40,910 bases of DNA from a virus: positions 1 through 40,910 of the IMG/VR virus record IMGVR_UViG_3300046002_006058; one strand, written 5' to 3'. The position numbers and the translations under genes were made by a program. Below, piece by piece: positions 1-7,983 of the stretch (positions are counted from its first letter, which is position 1; each line of letters opens with the position of its first letter). Below the pieces are notes generated by a model, which worked only from the letters and a program-made list of their open reading frames with translations, ran no database searches and was not told the origin of the DNA.

Positions 1-1
1 A

Positions 2-127
2 CGCTCGGGTTGCCGAGAAGTTGCAGCGTGCGGAGTTGGCTAAAGCAGCCGCCGCCGAACGCCAGCGACTTGAGGAGCAGGACAAGGCAACGCAGGCGCA
101 ACAGCGTCAGGCAGAAGTCGCAGAAGA
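2..127. repeat. Left copy of terminal direct repeat (assembly overlap)
   Basis: These 126 bases are identical to 40785-40910, and the base just outside (position 1) differs. The scaffold reading frame is continuous across the junction. The sequence is therefore a circular or circularly permuted genome cut inside a gene, and the repeat is most likely an assembler overlap rather than a biological terminal repeat. Unit genome length is about 40,783-40,784 bp. Confidence 0.93.
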
Positions 128-479
128 GATGGGTAAGCTCCTAACGGCGCTCCCCGCTTGGAAGGACCCCGCCGTCGCACAGCGTGAATACGCGCAGATC
201 CTCGAGACGATCAAGTCAGTCGGCTACACCGAGCAAGACCTGACCGAAACGATGGATCATCGCAACTTCCTGTTGGCCAAGAAGGCGGCGGCTTACGACG
301 CCCTCAAAGCCAAGAGCCCGCAAATCAAGCCCAAGGTTTCGATCGTTCAGGTCGCCCGGCCCGGTACAACCACGGCCCCCGCAAGCAAGGTCACCGAGGA
401 AACGCGCGCGAAACAACGTCTCGCAAAGACGGGCAAGGAGGCTGACGCCGCTGCCCTCTTCCTCAAAATGCTTGGATAG
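3..479 (+). CDS. Scaffold protein, C-terminal part (gene continues from 40294)
   Basis: This is the 3' part of the gene that starts at 40294; once the ends are joined the product is about 322 residues. The segment begins with a highly charged Ala/Glu/Gln/Arg-rich coiled-coil helix and ends in a Lys/Arg-rich tail. A basic C-terminal helix is typical of scaffold proteins that dock onto the coat protein. It sits directly upstream of the major capsid gene with a 12-base gap, the usual place for a scaffold. There is no protease motif. The first in-window Met (position 21) is internal, not a start. Function is inferred from composition and position, because scaffold sequences are poorly conserved. 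Confidence 0.8.
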   Translation, partial: ARVAEKLQRAELAKAAAAERQRLEEQDKATQAQQRQAEVAEEMGKLLTALPAWKDPAVAQREYAQILETIKSVGYTEQDLTETMDHRNFLLAKKAAAYDALKAKSPQIKPKVSIVQVARPGTTTAPASKVTEETRAKQRLAKTGKEADAAALFLKMLG

Positions 480-491
480 GGATCCAATCTC

Positions 492-1451
492 ATGACTATG
501 GCTACCAACGCCTTCAATACCTTTGACGCCAAGGGTATTCGCGAAGACCTGTCGAACATCATCTATAACATCAGCCCGACCGAGACCCCCTTCGTCTCGA
601 ACATCGGCAAGCGCAGCGCCAAGAACACCTATTTCGAGTGGCAGACGGACGCCCTGGCTTCGGCCGTGACGACCAACGCCCAGCTTGAAGGCGATGACGT
701 CTCGGCCGCTGCTGTGACCCCGACCACCCGCGTCGGCAACTACACCCAGATTTCCAACAAGACCTGGACCATCTCGGGCACCCTGGAAGCCGTCGACAAG
801 GCCGGTCGCAAGACCGAACAAGCCTATCAGATGGCCAAGAAGGGTAAGGAACTGAAGCGCGACGTCGAGGCCACCCTGACCTCTTCGCAAGTCGCTGTTT
901 CGGGCGGCACGACCACGGCCCGCAAGACCGCCGCCTTCGACACCTGGCTGACCTCGAACGTCTCGGCTGGCGCCGGTGGCGGTGGCTACACCTACACCAC
1001 GACCCCGATCACCGCTCGCACCACCGGCACGCTGCGCGCCTACACCGAGAACATCCTGAAGTCGGAAATCAAGAGCACCTGGACTTCGGGCGGCTCGCTC
1101 AACATGCTGATGGTTGGCCCCGTCAACAAGCAGCGCGCTTCGACCTTTGCCGGTATCGCTGACATTCGTGTCAACGCCAGCGGCAAGGAGCAAGGCGCAA
1201 TCGTCGGCGCGGCGGATTACTACATGTCCGACTTCGGCGGCGTCGATGTGGTTCCCAACCGCTTCATGCCGGAAGATCGCGCCTATCTGATCGACCCGGA
1301 CTATGTGTCGCTCGCCACCCTGCGCCCCTATCAGGCCCAGCAACTGGCCAAGACCGGCGACGCTGAGAAGTGGATGATGCTGGTCGAATACGGCCTGCAA
1401 GTGGACAATCAAGCCGCTCATGGCGTCTCGCGCGACCTGACCACGACCTAA
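492..1451 (+). CDS. Major capsid protein (DUF5309 / SU10-type)
   Basis: The 319-residue product forms the icosahedral shell. The N-terminus has the DUF5309/SU10-capsid pattern: a short Asn/Phe-rich start, then REDLSNIIYNISPTETPFVS, which sits before the HK97-fold core. Further on come a WQTD element, a long helix (about residues 96-125) and a C-terminal segment with DYY and a valine-rich strand near residue 250. Length fits the family (about 300-350). The start is ATG at 492, with a second in-frame ATG two codons later, and a purine-rich AGGGAT lies upstream. The gene follows the scaffold and is closed by a strong hairpin terminator at 1478-1503, suggesting capsid mRNA is boosted or insulated relative to the genes beyond. 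Mature virions probably contain the full-length chain, as no prohead protease is seen. Confidence 0.92.
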   Translation: MTMATNAFNTFDAKGIREDLSNIIYNISPTETPFVSNIGKRSAKNTYFEWQTDALASAVTTNAQLEGDDVSAAAVTPTTRVGNYTQISNKTWTISGTLEAVDKAGRKTEQAYQMAKKGKELKRDVEATLTSSQVAVSGGTTTARKTAAFDTWLTSNVSAGAGGGGYTYTTTPITARTTGTLRAYTENILKSEIKSTWTSGGSLNMLMVGPVNKQRASTFAGIADIRVNASGKEQGAIVGAADYYMSDFGGVDVVPNRFMPEDRAYLIDPDYVSLATLRPYQAQQLAKTGDAEKWMMLVEYGLQVDNQAAHGVSRDLTTT

Positions 1452-1477
1452 CACGGTCTGACATCTCTGCACTGACT

Positions 1478-1503
1478 AGGGCGGCCTTCGGGTCGCCCTT
1501 TTT
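1478..1503 (+). terminator. Rho-independent terminator after the capsid gene
   Basis: A 9-bp stem (AGGGCGGCC/GGTCGCCCT, one G-U pair) closes a UUCG tetraloop and is followed by five T residues. It lies 27 bases after the capsid stop codon. Genes continue on the same strand only 13 bases later, so it probably attenuates rather than ends late transcription. Confidence 0.88.
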
Positions 1504-1515
1504 CATGGAGGCTAC

Positions 1516-1848
1516 ATGAGCCGCCGTTTCTTCGATCACGACACGATGACCGGGATCACCCAGTACTTTCACGCCTCAGACGACGGTGACAGCTTCACCA
1601 TCGAAGAGGTCCAACAAGTCGCCGGGATCATCGAGCAGAACAAAATTCAGTACAACATGTTCACCTCGGGCCGAGATAGCTGGGGTGATGGCGCGACGCT
1701 CAACGAAAAGAGCCAAGTCGCCCGAATTCCCAATTCCATCGTCAATCAACTCATTCAGCAAGGCATCTGGCAGGACGAGAAGGCGCGTCGGCGCTGGATC
1801 AACGACCCTGACAATCGCTGCTGGAGAACGCGCCCAGGTGTCGTTTGA
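1516..1848 (+). CDS. Conserved phage protein of unknown function
   Basis: The 110-residue protein starts MSRRFFDHD and contains a predicted helical segment (VQQVAGIIEQNK) and a QGIWQDEKARRRWIND segment near the C-terminus. Proteins of this look are common between the capsid and adaptor genes of alphaproteobacterial podoviruses and are usually left unnamed; I do not recognise a fold. The ATG at 1516 is preceded by ATGGAGG, a good ribosome site at 1505-1511. Its stop overlaps the next gene's TTG start by four bases (TTGA), implying translational coupling. It may be a head-tail joining or head-completion factor by position, but that is only inference. Confidence 0.75.
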   Translation: MSRRFFDHDTMTGITQYFHASDDGDSFTIEEVQQVAGIIEQNKIQYNMFTSGRDSWGDGATLNEKSQVARIPNSIVNQLIQQGIWQDEKARRRWINDPDNRCWRTRPGVV

Positions 1849-2525
1849 AGGTTCTCGTCGGCGTCCCGGCACGCGATAGCGTGATGACGGGCTTTGCTCA
1901 TTCTCTGGCTGTCATGGTGGCACACACCGCCGCATCGACGGACATCGAAATCCGCCTGTCGTTCTCGGCTGGCACCCTGATTTGCAACCAGCGCGACCAA
2001 CTGGCCAAGGAGGCCATCCGGTGCGGTGCGGATTGGCTGCTGTTCATCGACAGCGACATGAGGTTCCCAGCCGATGCGCTGTTGCGCCTGCTGGCCCATG
2101 ATCAGCCTATCGTGGCCTGCAACTACACCGCCCGCCGCGCTCCTGCCGAGCCTGTAGCGTTCAAGGGTCTAGTGAGCTGCGAGAAGCTCTGGACGGTCAC
2201 CGAGAGCACGGGGCTGGAAGAGTGCGCCGCCGTGGGGATGGGCCTCTATCTGGTTCACACCGACGTGCTGAAGGCCATGAAGGCCCCGCTGTTTTACATC
2301 CCCTACGTCCCCGAAGCTGACGGCTATTGGGGTGAGGACGTCTGGTTCTGCAATCAGGCGCGCAAGGCTGGCTTTCCGACCCTGATCGACCACGACCTGT
2401 CCAAAGAGGTCAAACACATCGGCCTTCGTGAATACGACTTCCACGATGCCGAAGACATGCGCGAGCACGTCACGGCCGAGTGGGAAGCGGGCCGGATGCG
2501 GAAAGACCGTGTGGAGGCCGCATGA
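1845..2525 (+). CDS. Family-2-like glycosyltransferase
   Basis: The 226-residue product opens with a GT-A nucleotide-binding pattern (VLVGVPARDSV) and contains FIDSDMRF at about residues 67-74, the DxD-type metal/sugar-nucleotide motif of GT-A glycosyltransferases. A later EDVWFCNQA segment matches the acidic ED catalytic region of family 2 enzymes. It would transfer a sugar from an activated donor. The start is TTG at 1845, overlapping the upstream stop as TTGA, and its own stop overlaps the next ATG as ATGA, so it is embedded in the structural operon. Substrate is unknown: a capsid or fibre protein, or host surface glycan, are both possible. No other sugar-metabolism gene lies nearby. Confidence 0.75.
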   Translation: MKVLVGVPARDSVMTGFAHSLAVMVAHTAASTDIEIRLSFSAGTLICNQRDQLAKEAIRCGADWLLFIDSDMRFPADALLRLLAHDQPIVACNYTARRAPAEPVAFKGLVSCEKLWTVTESTGLEECAAVGMGLYLVHTDVLKAMKAPLFYIPYVPEADGYWGEDVWFCNQARKAGFPTLIDHDLSKEVKHIGLREYDFHDAEDMREHVTAEWEAGRMRKDRVEAA

Positions 2526-3139
2526 CCTGGACCTATTCACAACTGCAAACCAAGATCGGGACGTTCCTAAACCGATCAGACCTCACCGCGTCCATTCCCG
2601 ACTTCATCACGCTGGCTGAAGCGAAGATGAACCGGCGTCTGGACTGTCGGCAGATGGTGGAAATCGCCACGATCTCGCTGACGGGTGAGACCTACGCGGT
2701 CCCGACCGGCTTTGCGGGTGTGAAGTCCTTCCGGCTCAATACAGACCCAGTTCAGGCGCTGGAATACCGCAACGCCGAAGAGTTCGACGACGTTCGGCTT
2801 GACGCCTACGCGGCAACGGGACGCCCGACCTATTTCACGGTTTCGGGGTCCAGCTTCTATTTCTCGCCCGCGCCTGACTCGACCTATTCGGCCCGGCTTC
2901 GGTATCGCAAGAAGATCCCCAGCCTGTCGGATACGGTCACGACGAACTGGCTGATCGAAGAACACCCGGACGCCTATCTATATGGCGCGCTGATGCACTC
3001 GGCCCCGTTCCTGATGGCTGATGAGCGCCTTTCGGTCTGGGGCGCGCTGTACGAAAGCGCCATTTCCGAAATTAACGGCGACGACGCACGGCAGAACCAA
3101 GCGGCAAGGCCGTCTGCCCGCGTCAAGCGTATCGGCTGA
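2522..3139 (+). CDS. Head-tail adaptor protein (SU10-adaptor/gp4-gp11 functional class)
   Basis: The 205-residue protein starts TWTYSQLQTKIGTFLNR, followed by an IPDFITLAEAKMNRRL helix. This opening is typical of podovirus adaptor proteins that bind below the portal. The middle is a beta-rich domain (residues about 50-135, YAVPTGFAGVKSF through FYFSPAP), and a helical C-terminus follows with EEHPDAYLYGALMHSAPFL, another adaptor hallmark. A longer in-frame reading from 2480 exists, but the ATG at 2522 overlaps the glycosyltransferase stop as ATGA and matches the usual family start. It should form the dodecameric ring between portal and nozzle. The name is by family pattern and position. Confidence 0.8.
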   Translation: MTWTYSQLQTKIGTFLNRSDLTASIPDFITLAEAKMNRRLDCRQMVEIATISLTGETYAVPTGFAGVKSFRLNTDPVQALEYRNAEEFDDVRLDAYAATGRPTYFTVSGSSFYFSPAPDSTYSARLRYRKKIPSLSDTVTTNWLIEEHPDAYLYGALMHSAPFLMADERLSVWGALYESAISEINGDDARQNQAARPSARVKRIG

Positions 3140-3390
3140 TGGCGCTCAACCTCAACACGTCGGTGGCCCCGCCTTGGGCTGTCGATTGGGCGAACTTCCT
3201 TCAGAAGACGTTCGACGAGCTGATCTCCGTCCGCATCAAAACGCTGGCCGCTGCTGCTGATTTGCCCCCGCCCGCGCGCTGGACCTCTCGCCCGATCTTT
3301 GTCCTCGACATCGACGGCGCGGACACTCGAGCGCTCTGCGTGAGCGACGGAACCAACTGGATTCGCACCGATACGGGAGCCGTCGTCTAA
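3139..3390 (+). CDS. Small virion-module protein, unknown function
   Basis: The 83-residue protein contains a WAVDWANFLQKTFDE helix, then a compact beta segment ending in NWIRTDTGAVV. The C-terminal pattern (FVLDIDGADTRALCVSDGTNW) resembles short beta-hairpin domains found in phage fibre-associated proteins. The ATG at 3139 shares its A with the TGA of the adaptor gene, and its stop overlaps the next ATG, so it is translated within a coupled chain. Small proteins with a similar ending occur beside tail-fibre genes in Caulobacter- and Sphingomonas-type prophages. No function is assigned. Confidence 0.72.
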   Translation: MALNLNTSVAPPWAVDWANFLQKTFDELISVRIKTLAAAADLPPPARWTSRPIFVLDIDGADTRALCVSDGTNWIRTDTGAVV

Positions 3391-4265
3391 TGGCCTCAAC
3401 ACCTACAACCCGTAATGGTTTCGAGAAGATCGGACCAGGCGAGCAGAACAACGGCTGGGGCGGGCCTAACGGTCTAAATCGCGTCCTCGATCTGGTTGAC
3501 GCTGCCATCGACGGCATGACCACGGTTTCGGCCGCCGGCGCCACAACGCTGACCAGCTTTCAATACGTCGCCAACACGGCCCGACCGCGCTTCCTGAACG
3601 TGACGGCGGTCGGGCCTGCAACCATCACCATTCCCAGCGTCGAGAAGTCCTATATCGTCCGGGCTGCGTCTGCGAACGTGACCATCACGACGGGCGGGGC
3701 GACGACGGCGACCATTCTGGCCGGTGACATTGCGTGGGTGGTCTGCGACGGCGCTGCGGTTCGCAAGGTGCAGTCGAACGACTTCGGCGGGGCTCAACTA
3801 ACCAACCTTGCCGATCCGACAAGTGCTCAGTCTGCTGCGACCAAGGCTTATGCCGACGCGCTGGCCTTTGCGGCTTTGGACGGCGACTTGCCCGGCCAGA
3901 CCGGCAACGCGGGCAACTTCCTCGGCACCAACGGCACGGTGGCCGCTTGGGGTCCAGCGCTCCCCCATCCGATCCGCAAAACGGCCAATTACACCGCCTC
4001 CGATAAGGACCGGATCGAAGCCGACACGACCAGTGCAGCCTTCACCATTACGCTCCCGGCGAGCCCGGCAGAGGGTGATTACGTCCAGGTGTGGGACGGC
4101 GGCGCGACCGACGTTCTGAACGGCTGGGCGACGAACAAGATCACCATCGCCCGCAACAGTTCCTCAATCAACGGCCTCTCGCAGGACGTCGAGTGCAACA
4201 CCAAGGGCGCGGCCCTGACGTTTGAATATCTGAACAGCACATGGAGAGTTCGCATTGGCGCTTAA
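3390..4265 (+). CDS. Tail-fibre-like protein
   Basis: The 291-residue protein is low in charge and rich in Thr, Ala, Gly and beta-prone stretches. The N-terminus contains GEQNNGWGGPNGLNRVLDLVDAAI, a motif often seen at the virion-anchoring end of short phage fibres. The middle has TNLADPTSAQSAATKAYAD, the classic collar/fibre repeat motif of trimeric tail fibres. The C-terminal 90 residues form another beta domain (TITLPASPAEGDYVQVWD). It is probably a homotrimeric receptor-binding or fibre-shaft protein. Its gene overlaps the glycine-rich gene by 11 bases. Confidence 0.78.
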   Translation: MASTPTTRNGFEKIGPGEQNNGWGGPNGLNRVLDLVDAAIDGMTTVSAAGATTLTSFQYVANTARPRFLNVTAVGPATITIPSVEKSYIVRAASANVTITTGGATTATILAGDIAWVVCDGAAVRKVQSNDFGGAQLTNLADPTSAQSAATKAYADALAFAALDGDLPGQTGNAGNFLGTNGTVAAWGPALPHPIRKTANYTASDKDRIEADTTSAAFTITLPASPAEGDYVQVWDGGATDVLNGWATNKITIARNSSSINGLSQDVECNTKGAALTFEYLNSTWRVRIGA

Positions 4266-4968
4266 TGTTGGGGCTCTCGTTCCTTTCAGCGCCGGCGGCG
4301 CTCAACTCCTCGACCGTCAGGTGTTCAATTCGTCGGGCACGTGGACCAAGCCGACCGACTATGCGGGCAACGCCGCGTCGGGCGCCGGGAAGTTCGCGGT
4401 CATCACTGTCATTGGCGGCGGTGCTTCAGGCTCTGCCAACGGCACCACGTCCACCTATGGCGGCGGGCCGGGCGGAAAAACGGTTGAGACCGTTGCCATA
4501 TCGCTATTGGCGTCCAGCGAAACCGTAACGGTAGGGGCGGGTGGCACCTCGGTCAGCGGCACCAATAATGGCGTCGTCGGCGGCGATTCCTCGTTCGGCG
4601 CGTGGGTGCGGGGCGGTGGCGGCGGACGTAACGGGTCCTCGGTCGCGGGCGCTCCGGGCGCAAACAACACTGGGCAGGCCACGGCAATCGTCCTCTCTGA
4701 CGCCTCAACCCAATTCACCACATTTCCCGGCCAAGGCGGCAACAACGCTGCGGCGGGTATCGCCAGCCTAAGCGTTCCTGGCGGAGCGATCAGCACGGCC
4801 GGGACGGCTGCGAGCGGAAACGGCTGCGGTGGTGGCGGCGGCGGCGGAGCTGTTGGCGTTCCAGGTGGCGCGGGTGGCGCGCCTGGCGGCGGCGGCGGCG
4901 GTGGTGGTGTCGGCGCGGCCTCCGGAGCGGGCGCTGCGGGTCGGGTGATCGTTGAGGTCTACGGCTAG
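4255..4968 (+). CDS. Glycine-rich tail-fibre tip / adhesin-like protein
   Basis: The 237-residue product has the NSSGTWTKP entry motif of glycine-rich phage fibre domains, followed by VITVIGGGASG and successive Gly tracts (for example GGGGGGGAVG near residue 195 and a second long run near 215). Such domains fold as stacked polyglycine-II helices, as in the T-even-type gp38 adhesin, and expose receptor-binding loops. The start is TTG at 4255, 6 bases after GGAGAG (4243-4248), and the overlap with the fibre gene suggests coupling. It could be the host-range determinant, being either a distal adhesin or a chaperone-like tip. Hypervariable Gly tracts are prone to replication slippage. Confidence 0.75.
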   Translation: MALNVGALVPFSAGGAQLLDRQVFNSSGTWTKPTDYAGNAASGAGKFAVITVIGGGASGSANGTTSTYGGGPGGKTVETVAISLLASSETVTVGAGGTSVSGTNNGVVGGDSSFGAWVRGGGGGRNGSSVAGAPGANNTGQATAIVLSDASTQFTTFPGQGGNNAAAGIASLSVPGGAISTAGTAASGNGCGGGGGGGAVGVPGGAGGAPGGGGGGGGVGAASGAGAAGRVIVEVYG

Positions 4969-5120
4969 TGCGCTACGCCCTGATTGTCAGCGGCGTGGTG
5001 GTCAATATCGCCATTTGGAATGGCGTTTCTGATTGGGAGCCAGCCGACATGCTTGTGATTGCCTGTCCCGATGAGGTGACCATCGGCTGGACCTATGACG
5101 GCGAGTTCTCTGCGCCGTGA
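4968..5120 (+). CDS. 50-residue fibre-associated protein
   Basis: A short gene with GTG start (sharing its G with the preceding TAG) encodes about 50 residues. It begins RYALIVSGVVVNIAIWNG, continues with a DWEPADM segment and ends in IGWTYDGEFSAP. This layout (strand with VVVN, W-P turn, then GWTYDG) is the small domain found at the end of many tail-fibre or fibre-assembly proteins. Its stop TGA overlaps the next gene's GTG. Here it is an independent gene lying directly after the glycine-rich adhesin, so it may be a fibre-tip subunit or assembly aid. Confidence 0.7.
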   Translation: MRYALIVSGVVVNIAIWNGVSDWEPADMLVIACPDEVTIGWTYDGEFSAP

Positions 5121-6637
5121 GGTTCCGTCTGGAGATCCCGGCCGGGGTCAACACCGACAACACCGCCGCGACCTATCCGGGGACGTGGTTCGACGTCAAC
5201 AATTGCCGGTTCTGGAAGGGCAAGGCTCAGACGGTCGGCGGCTGGGAATCGGTCACGACCGACACCCTTAGCGGCGTTTGCAGGGCGATGCGGCAATGGA
5301 CCGACAACAGCTATGCGCTGAACATCGCGTTCGGCCAGCACAACGCCCTGTCGCTCTATCAGAGCGGTACGATGTATGACCTGACGCCGACGTCTGACTT
5401 TACGGCGGGCCAGATCGACGGCACGGGCGGGGCGGGTTACGGAACCGGCACGTACTCGACTGGCGACTATTCCGAACCTTCAACGGCTGCATTTTTCCCG
5501 CTTACGTGGTCGCTGGCGAACTACGGGCAAAGCCTGATGGCCAACCCGCGCGGCCAGACGATCTTCTGGTGGCAGAACGACACGGCGGTCAAGGCGGCAA
5601 AGCTGACCAACGCGCCCGCATCCGTGACTTACATGCTGGTCACGCCGACCCGCCAGATCATGGCGCTTGGCTGCACGATGGCGGGTGGATCGACCTTTAA
5701 TCCCCTGGCCATTCGCGTATCGGACGTGGAAGACCCGACCGATTGGACCCCCTCAACCACGAACCTTTCCGATCAGATCATTCTGGAAGGTGGCGGGCGG
5801 ATTGTCGGCGCTGATCTGGTCTCGGACTACGTGTTCTGCTGGACGAACTCAGCCCTGCACGTTGGACGCTATACCGGCGACGAAGGCCAGCCGTGGGTTT
5901 TCGAGCGGGTAGGGGACAACTGCGGTCTCGCCGGACCTAACGCCAAGTGCGTGGTTGGACAAACCGCCTATTGGTTCTCGACTACGGGCCGATTCTATAC
6001 CTGCCAGCTTGGCGGGCCTCCAGCCTCCTTTCCGTTTGCGGTTGGCGACGAGATGGAAAACAACCTCGCCCCGTCGCAGAACGACAAGATCATCTGCTCG
6101 AGCGTGTCGAAGTTCGGTGAGGTTTGGTGGTTCTACGCCGATGAGCGCGACGGTTACGAGATCAGCCGCTATGTCGCGTTGTCCCTGGCTGATGGGGCGG
6201 CATCCAAGGGCACAATCGCCCGCACGGCTTTTTGCGACACCGGCACGGCCTTTGACCAATACCCGCTTGGCGTCACCTATGGCGGGAACATCTATTATCA
6301 CGAAAAGGGCCAGACGGCGGACGGCGGATCAATCACATGGTCGCGCTCAACGTCGAACTTCGTCCTGACTGAGGAACAAAACCTGATGATGGTTCGGGGC
6401 TTTTGGCCCGACCTCAAAGATCAGGTTGGCGCGGTCAACGTCACCATTGAGACCGGCGCTTATCCTCAATCAACCATGACCTCGAACGGCCCTTACATCG
6501 TCTCGGCCGGTGACGAGAAGCACGATCTGCGGGCAACGGGGAGGGCGGTTCGTCTGACCTTCTCGGGCAGTTCAACGCCAGTGTTCAACCGCGATGGCGT
6601 GTTCACGTTCGACGTCGTGAAAGCGGGTGATCGTTGA
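5117..6637 (+). CDS. Nozzle-like tail protein (P22 gp10/SU10 nozzle functional class)
   Basis: The 506-residue beta-rich protein has the opening RLEIPAGVNTDNTAATYPGTWFDVNNCRF that is typical of P22-gp10-like proteins, followed by WKGKAQTVGGWES. Repeated strands with Trp/Gly turns through residues 60-400 suggest a beta-propeller. The IRVSDVEDPTDWTPS segment and a late FYTCQLGGPP are also typical of the class. These proteins hexamerise under the adaptor and close the DNA channel. The start is GTG at 5117, overlapping the previous stop as GTGA; the C-terminal stop overlaps the next TTG. The call rests on pattern and order; confirmation needs a profile or structure comparison. Confidence 0.75.
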   Translation: MRFRLEIPAGVNTDNTAATYPGTWFDVNNCRFWKGKAQTVGGWESVTTDTLSGVCRAMRQWTDNSYALNIAFGQHNALSLYQSGTMYDLTPTSDFTAGQIDGTGGAGYGTGTYSTGDYSEPSTAAFFPLTWSLANYGQSLMANPRGQTIFWWQNDTAVKAAKLTNAPASVTYMLVTPTRQIMALGCTMAGGSTFNPLAIRVSDVEDPTDWTPSTTNLSDQIILEGGGRIVGADLVSDYVFCWTNSALHVGRYTGDEGQPWVFERVGDNCGLAGPNAKCVVGQTAYWFSTTGRFYTCQLGGPPASFPFAVGDEMENNLAPSQNDKIICSSVSKFGEVWWFYADERDGYEISRYVALSLADGAASKGTIARTAFCDTGTAFDQYPLGVTYGGNIYYHEKGQTADGGSITWSRSTSNFVLTEEQNLMMVRGFWPDLKDQVGAVNVTIETGAYPQSTMTSNGPYIVSAGDEKHDLRATGRAVRLTFSGSSTPVFNRDGVFTFDVVKAGDR

Positions 6638-6987
6638 GCCCCGACGCCATGCGGGAGGGGTTTGTGGAAGCGTTGGAACTGGCAGGCGAGGGCGACACGC
6701 TTGCTGACCTAGAACAAGCCCTAGAGAGCGATTTTGCGGCTCTCTGGATAGGTGAGCGCTGCGCCCTCGTTACGACGCTCCACGAGGCGGAAATCGGCCG
6801 GGAACTGCACGTCTGGCTAGGGGCGGGCGACCTTTCCGAAATGATCACCCTAGAGCCTGGAATTGCCGCTTGGGCCAGATCCAAGGGCTGCACCTTTGCG
6901 ACAATCCGGGGCCGTAAGGGCTGGGCTCGCATCTTCTCCAAACACGGATTCACGCGCGATGGCGACGAGCTAAGGAAGCTGCTGTGA
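6634..6987 (+). CDS. GNAT-fold-like small virion-module protein
   Basis: The 117-residue protein starts at a TTG overlapping the upstream stop (TTGA). The C-terminal half contains WARSKGCTFATIRGRKGW and then FSKHGFTRDGDELRKLL, resembling the last strands of GNAT acetyltransferases (the GF and aromatic end). Podovirus genomes often carry such a reduced GNAT-like protein between nozzle and internal core genes. The canonical acetyl-CoA pyrophosphate loop (Q/RxxGxG/A) is not evident, so catalysis is doubtful. It is probably a structural or assembly factor for the internal proteins. Confidence 0.65.
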   Translation: MSPDAMREGFVEALELAGEGDTLADLEQALESDFAALWIGERCALVTTLHEAEIGRELHVWLGAGDLSEMITLEPGIAAWARSKGCTFATIRGRKGWARIFSKHGFTRDGDELRKLL

Positions 6988-7979
6988 GCAAGAAGTCGAA
7001 AACTACCGAGCAAAGCACGACCAACCAGTTGACGACGAGCACGCCGACTGTCGCCCCGTGGCTCAACCAGAATTATGAGACGCTCGGCGGGCAGATCGCG
7101 AACTTCGGCAAGACCGACCCGACCAGCTACGTCGCAGGCCCGTCAGCGCTTCAAACCCAAGGCTTCGGCCAAGCGGCTAACCTTGGCGGCTGGCGTGATC
7201 TGCTGGACAAGGCGCAGACCGGCGCAACCAACGTGGCGGGTGCGGGTGCGAACCTTGCGGCCCCCACGGCGACTTACGGCGGCGCGAGCCTGCTGGATGG
7301 TGGCCTCGACCGCTACATGAACGCCGGTCTGAATGATGTGGTTGATAGCTCGCTTGCGAACTTTGACTACGCCAAAGGGCGCGAAAAGGCGGCGATGGAG
7401 GCCAAGAGCGCGCTGAACAAGGCGTTCAACAACACTCGCTCGGTGTTCGGCGAGACGCAATTCGCCGCCGATAGCCTGCGCCAACGTTCGGCAACTGAGG
7501 CCGATCTGCGGTTCAAGGCGTTTCAAGAAGCGGCGGGCCTTGCAAGCCAGGACGCGCAATTCCGTCAGCAGGCGGGCCTCACCAATGCCGGGGCGGTCAA
7601 TCAGGGCAACCAATTCAACGCCGGGCAGATGGACGCATCCTTGGCGCGTCAACTGCAAGCGTCGGGCCTGCTGGGTGATCTGGGCAACTCGACGGCGAAC
7701 AACGACCGGGCAGACGTAGCGACGCAGCTAACGGCGGGCGGAGAGCAACAGCGCATCGACCAAGCCAAGCTCAACGCCAACCCGACGTTCCTGCAACTGC
7801 TGGCGCAGCTTAACGGATCTATGCCGATTGGTTCGTTCACCTCGACGACGAATCAGGGGGCCGGCTCGAGCAACTCGACCTCGACGACCAAAACGAGCGA
7901 TCCGATGGGCGCGCTGTCTGGCCTCTTGGGTGCGGCAGGCGGGGCAATGTCCGGTTACGGCGCAATGAAGTTCGGGTGA
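6984..7979 (+). CDS. Internal virion (ejection) protein, candidate
   Basis: The 331-residue protein begins with a Ser/Thr-rich segment (SKKSKTTEQSTTNQLT), then a helical Ala/Gln/Asn-rich core, and ends in a Ser/Thr linker followed by a Gly/Ala-rich hydrophobic tail (GALSGLLGAAGGAMSGYG). A membrane-compatible tail fits a protein ejected into the cell envelope. The GTG at 6984 overlaps the upstream stop (GTGA). It is the first of three large proteins placed like P22 gp7/gp20/gp16 or T7 gp14/15/16. Exact equivalence cannot be fixed by eye. Confidence 0.7.
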   Translation: MSKKSKTTEQSTTNQLTTSTPTVAPWLNQNYETLGGQIANFGKTDPTSYVAGPSALQTQGFGQAANLGGWRDLLDKAQTGATNVAGAGANLAAPTATYGGASLLDGGLDRYMNAGLNDVVDSSLANFDYAKGREKAAMEAKSALNKAFNNTRSVFGETQFAADSLRQRSATEADLRFKAFQEAAGLASQDAQFRQQAGLTNAGAVNQGNQFNAGQMDASLARQLQASGLLGDLGNSTANNDRADVATQLTAGGEQQRIDQAKLNANPTFLQLLAQLNGSMPIGSFTSTTNQGAGSSNSTSTTKTSDPMGALSGLLGAAGGAMSGYGAMKFG

Positions 7980-7983
7980 GATC

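Noticed and set aside
2-127. Biological long terminal repeat of the virion DNA
   Set aside because: The length and exactness fit a k-mer assembly overlap, and it falls inside a coding gene; direct terminal repeats of this kind would need read-depth evidence.
216-1472. A 418-codon open frame on the minus strand opposite scaffold and capsid genes
   Set aside because: It is the antisense shadow of the capsid gene; it is Gly/Arg-rich without domain pattern, has no supporting start site, and the plus-strand capsid protein is clear.
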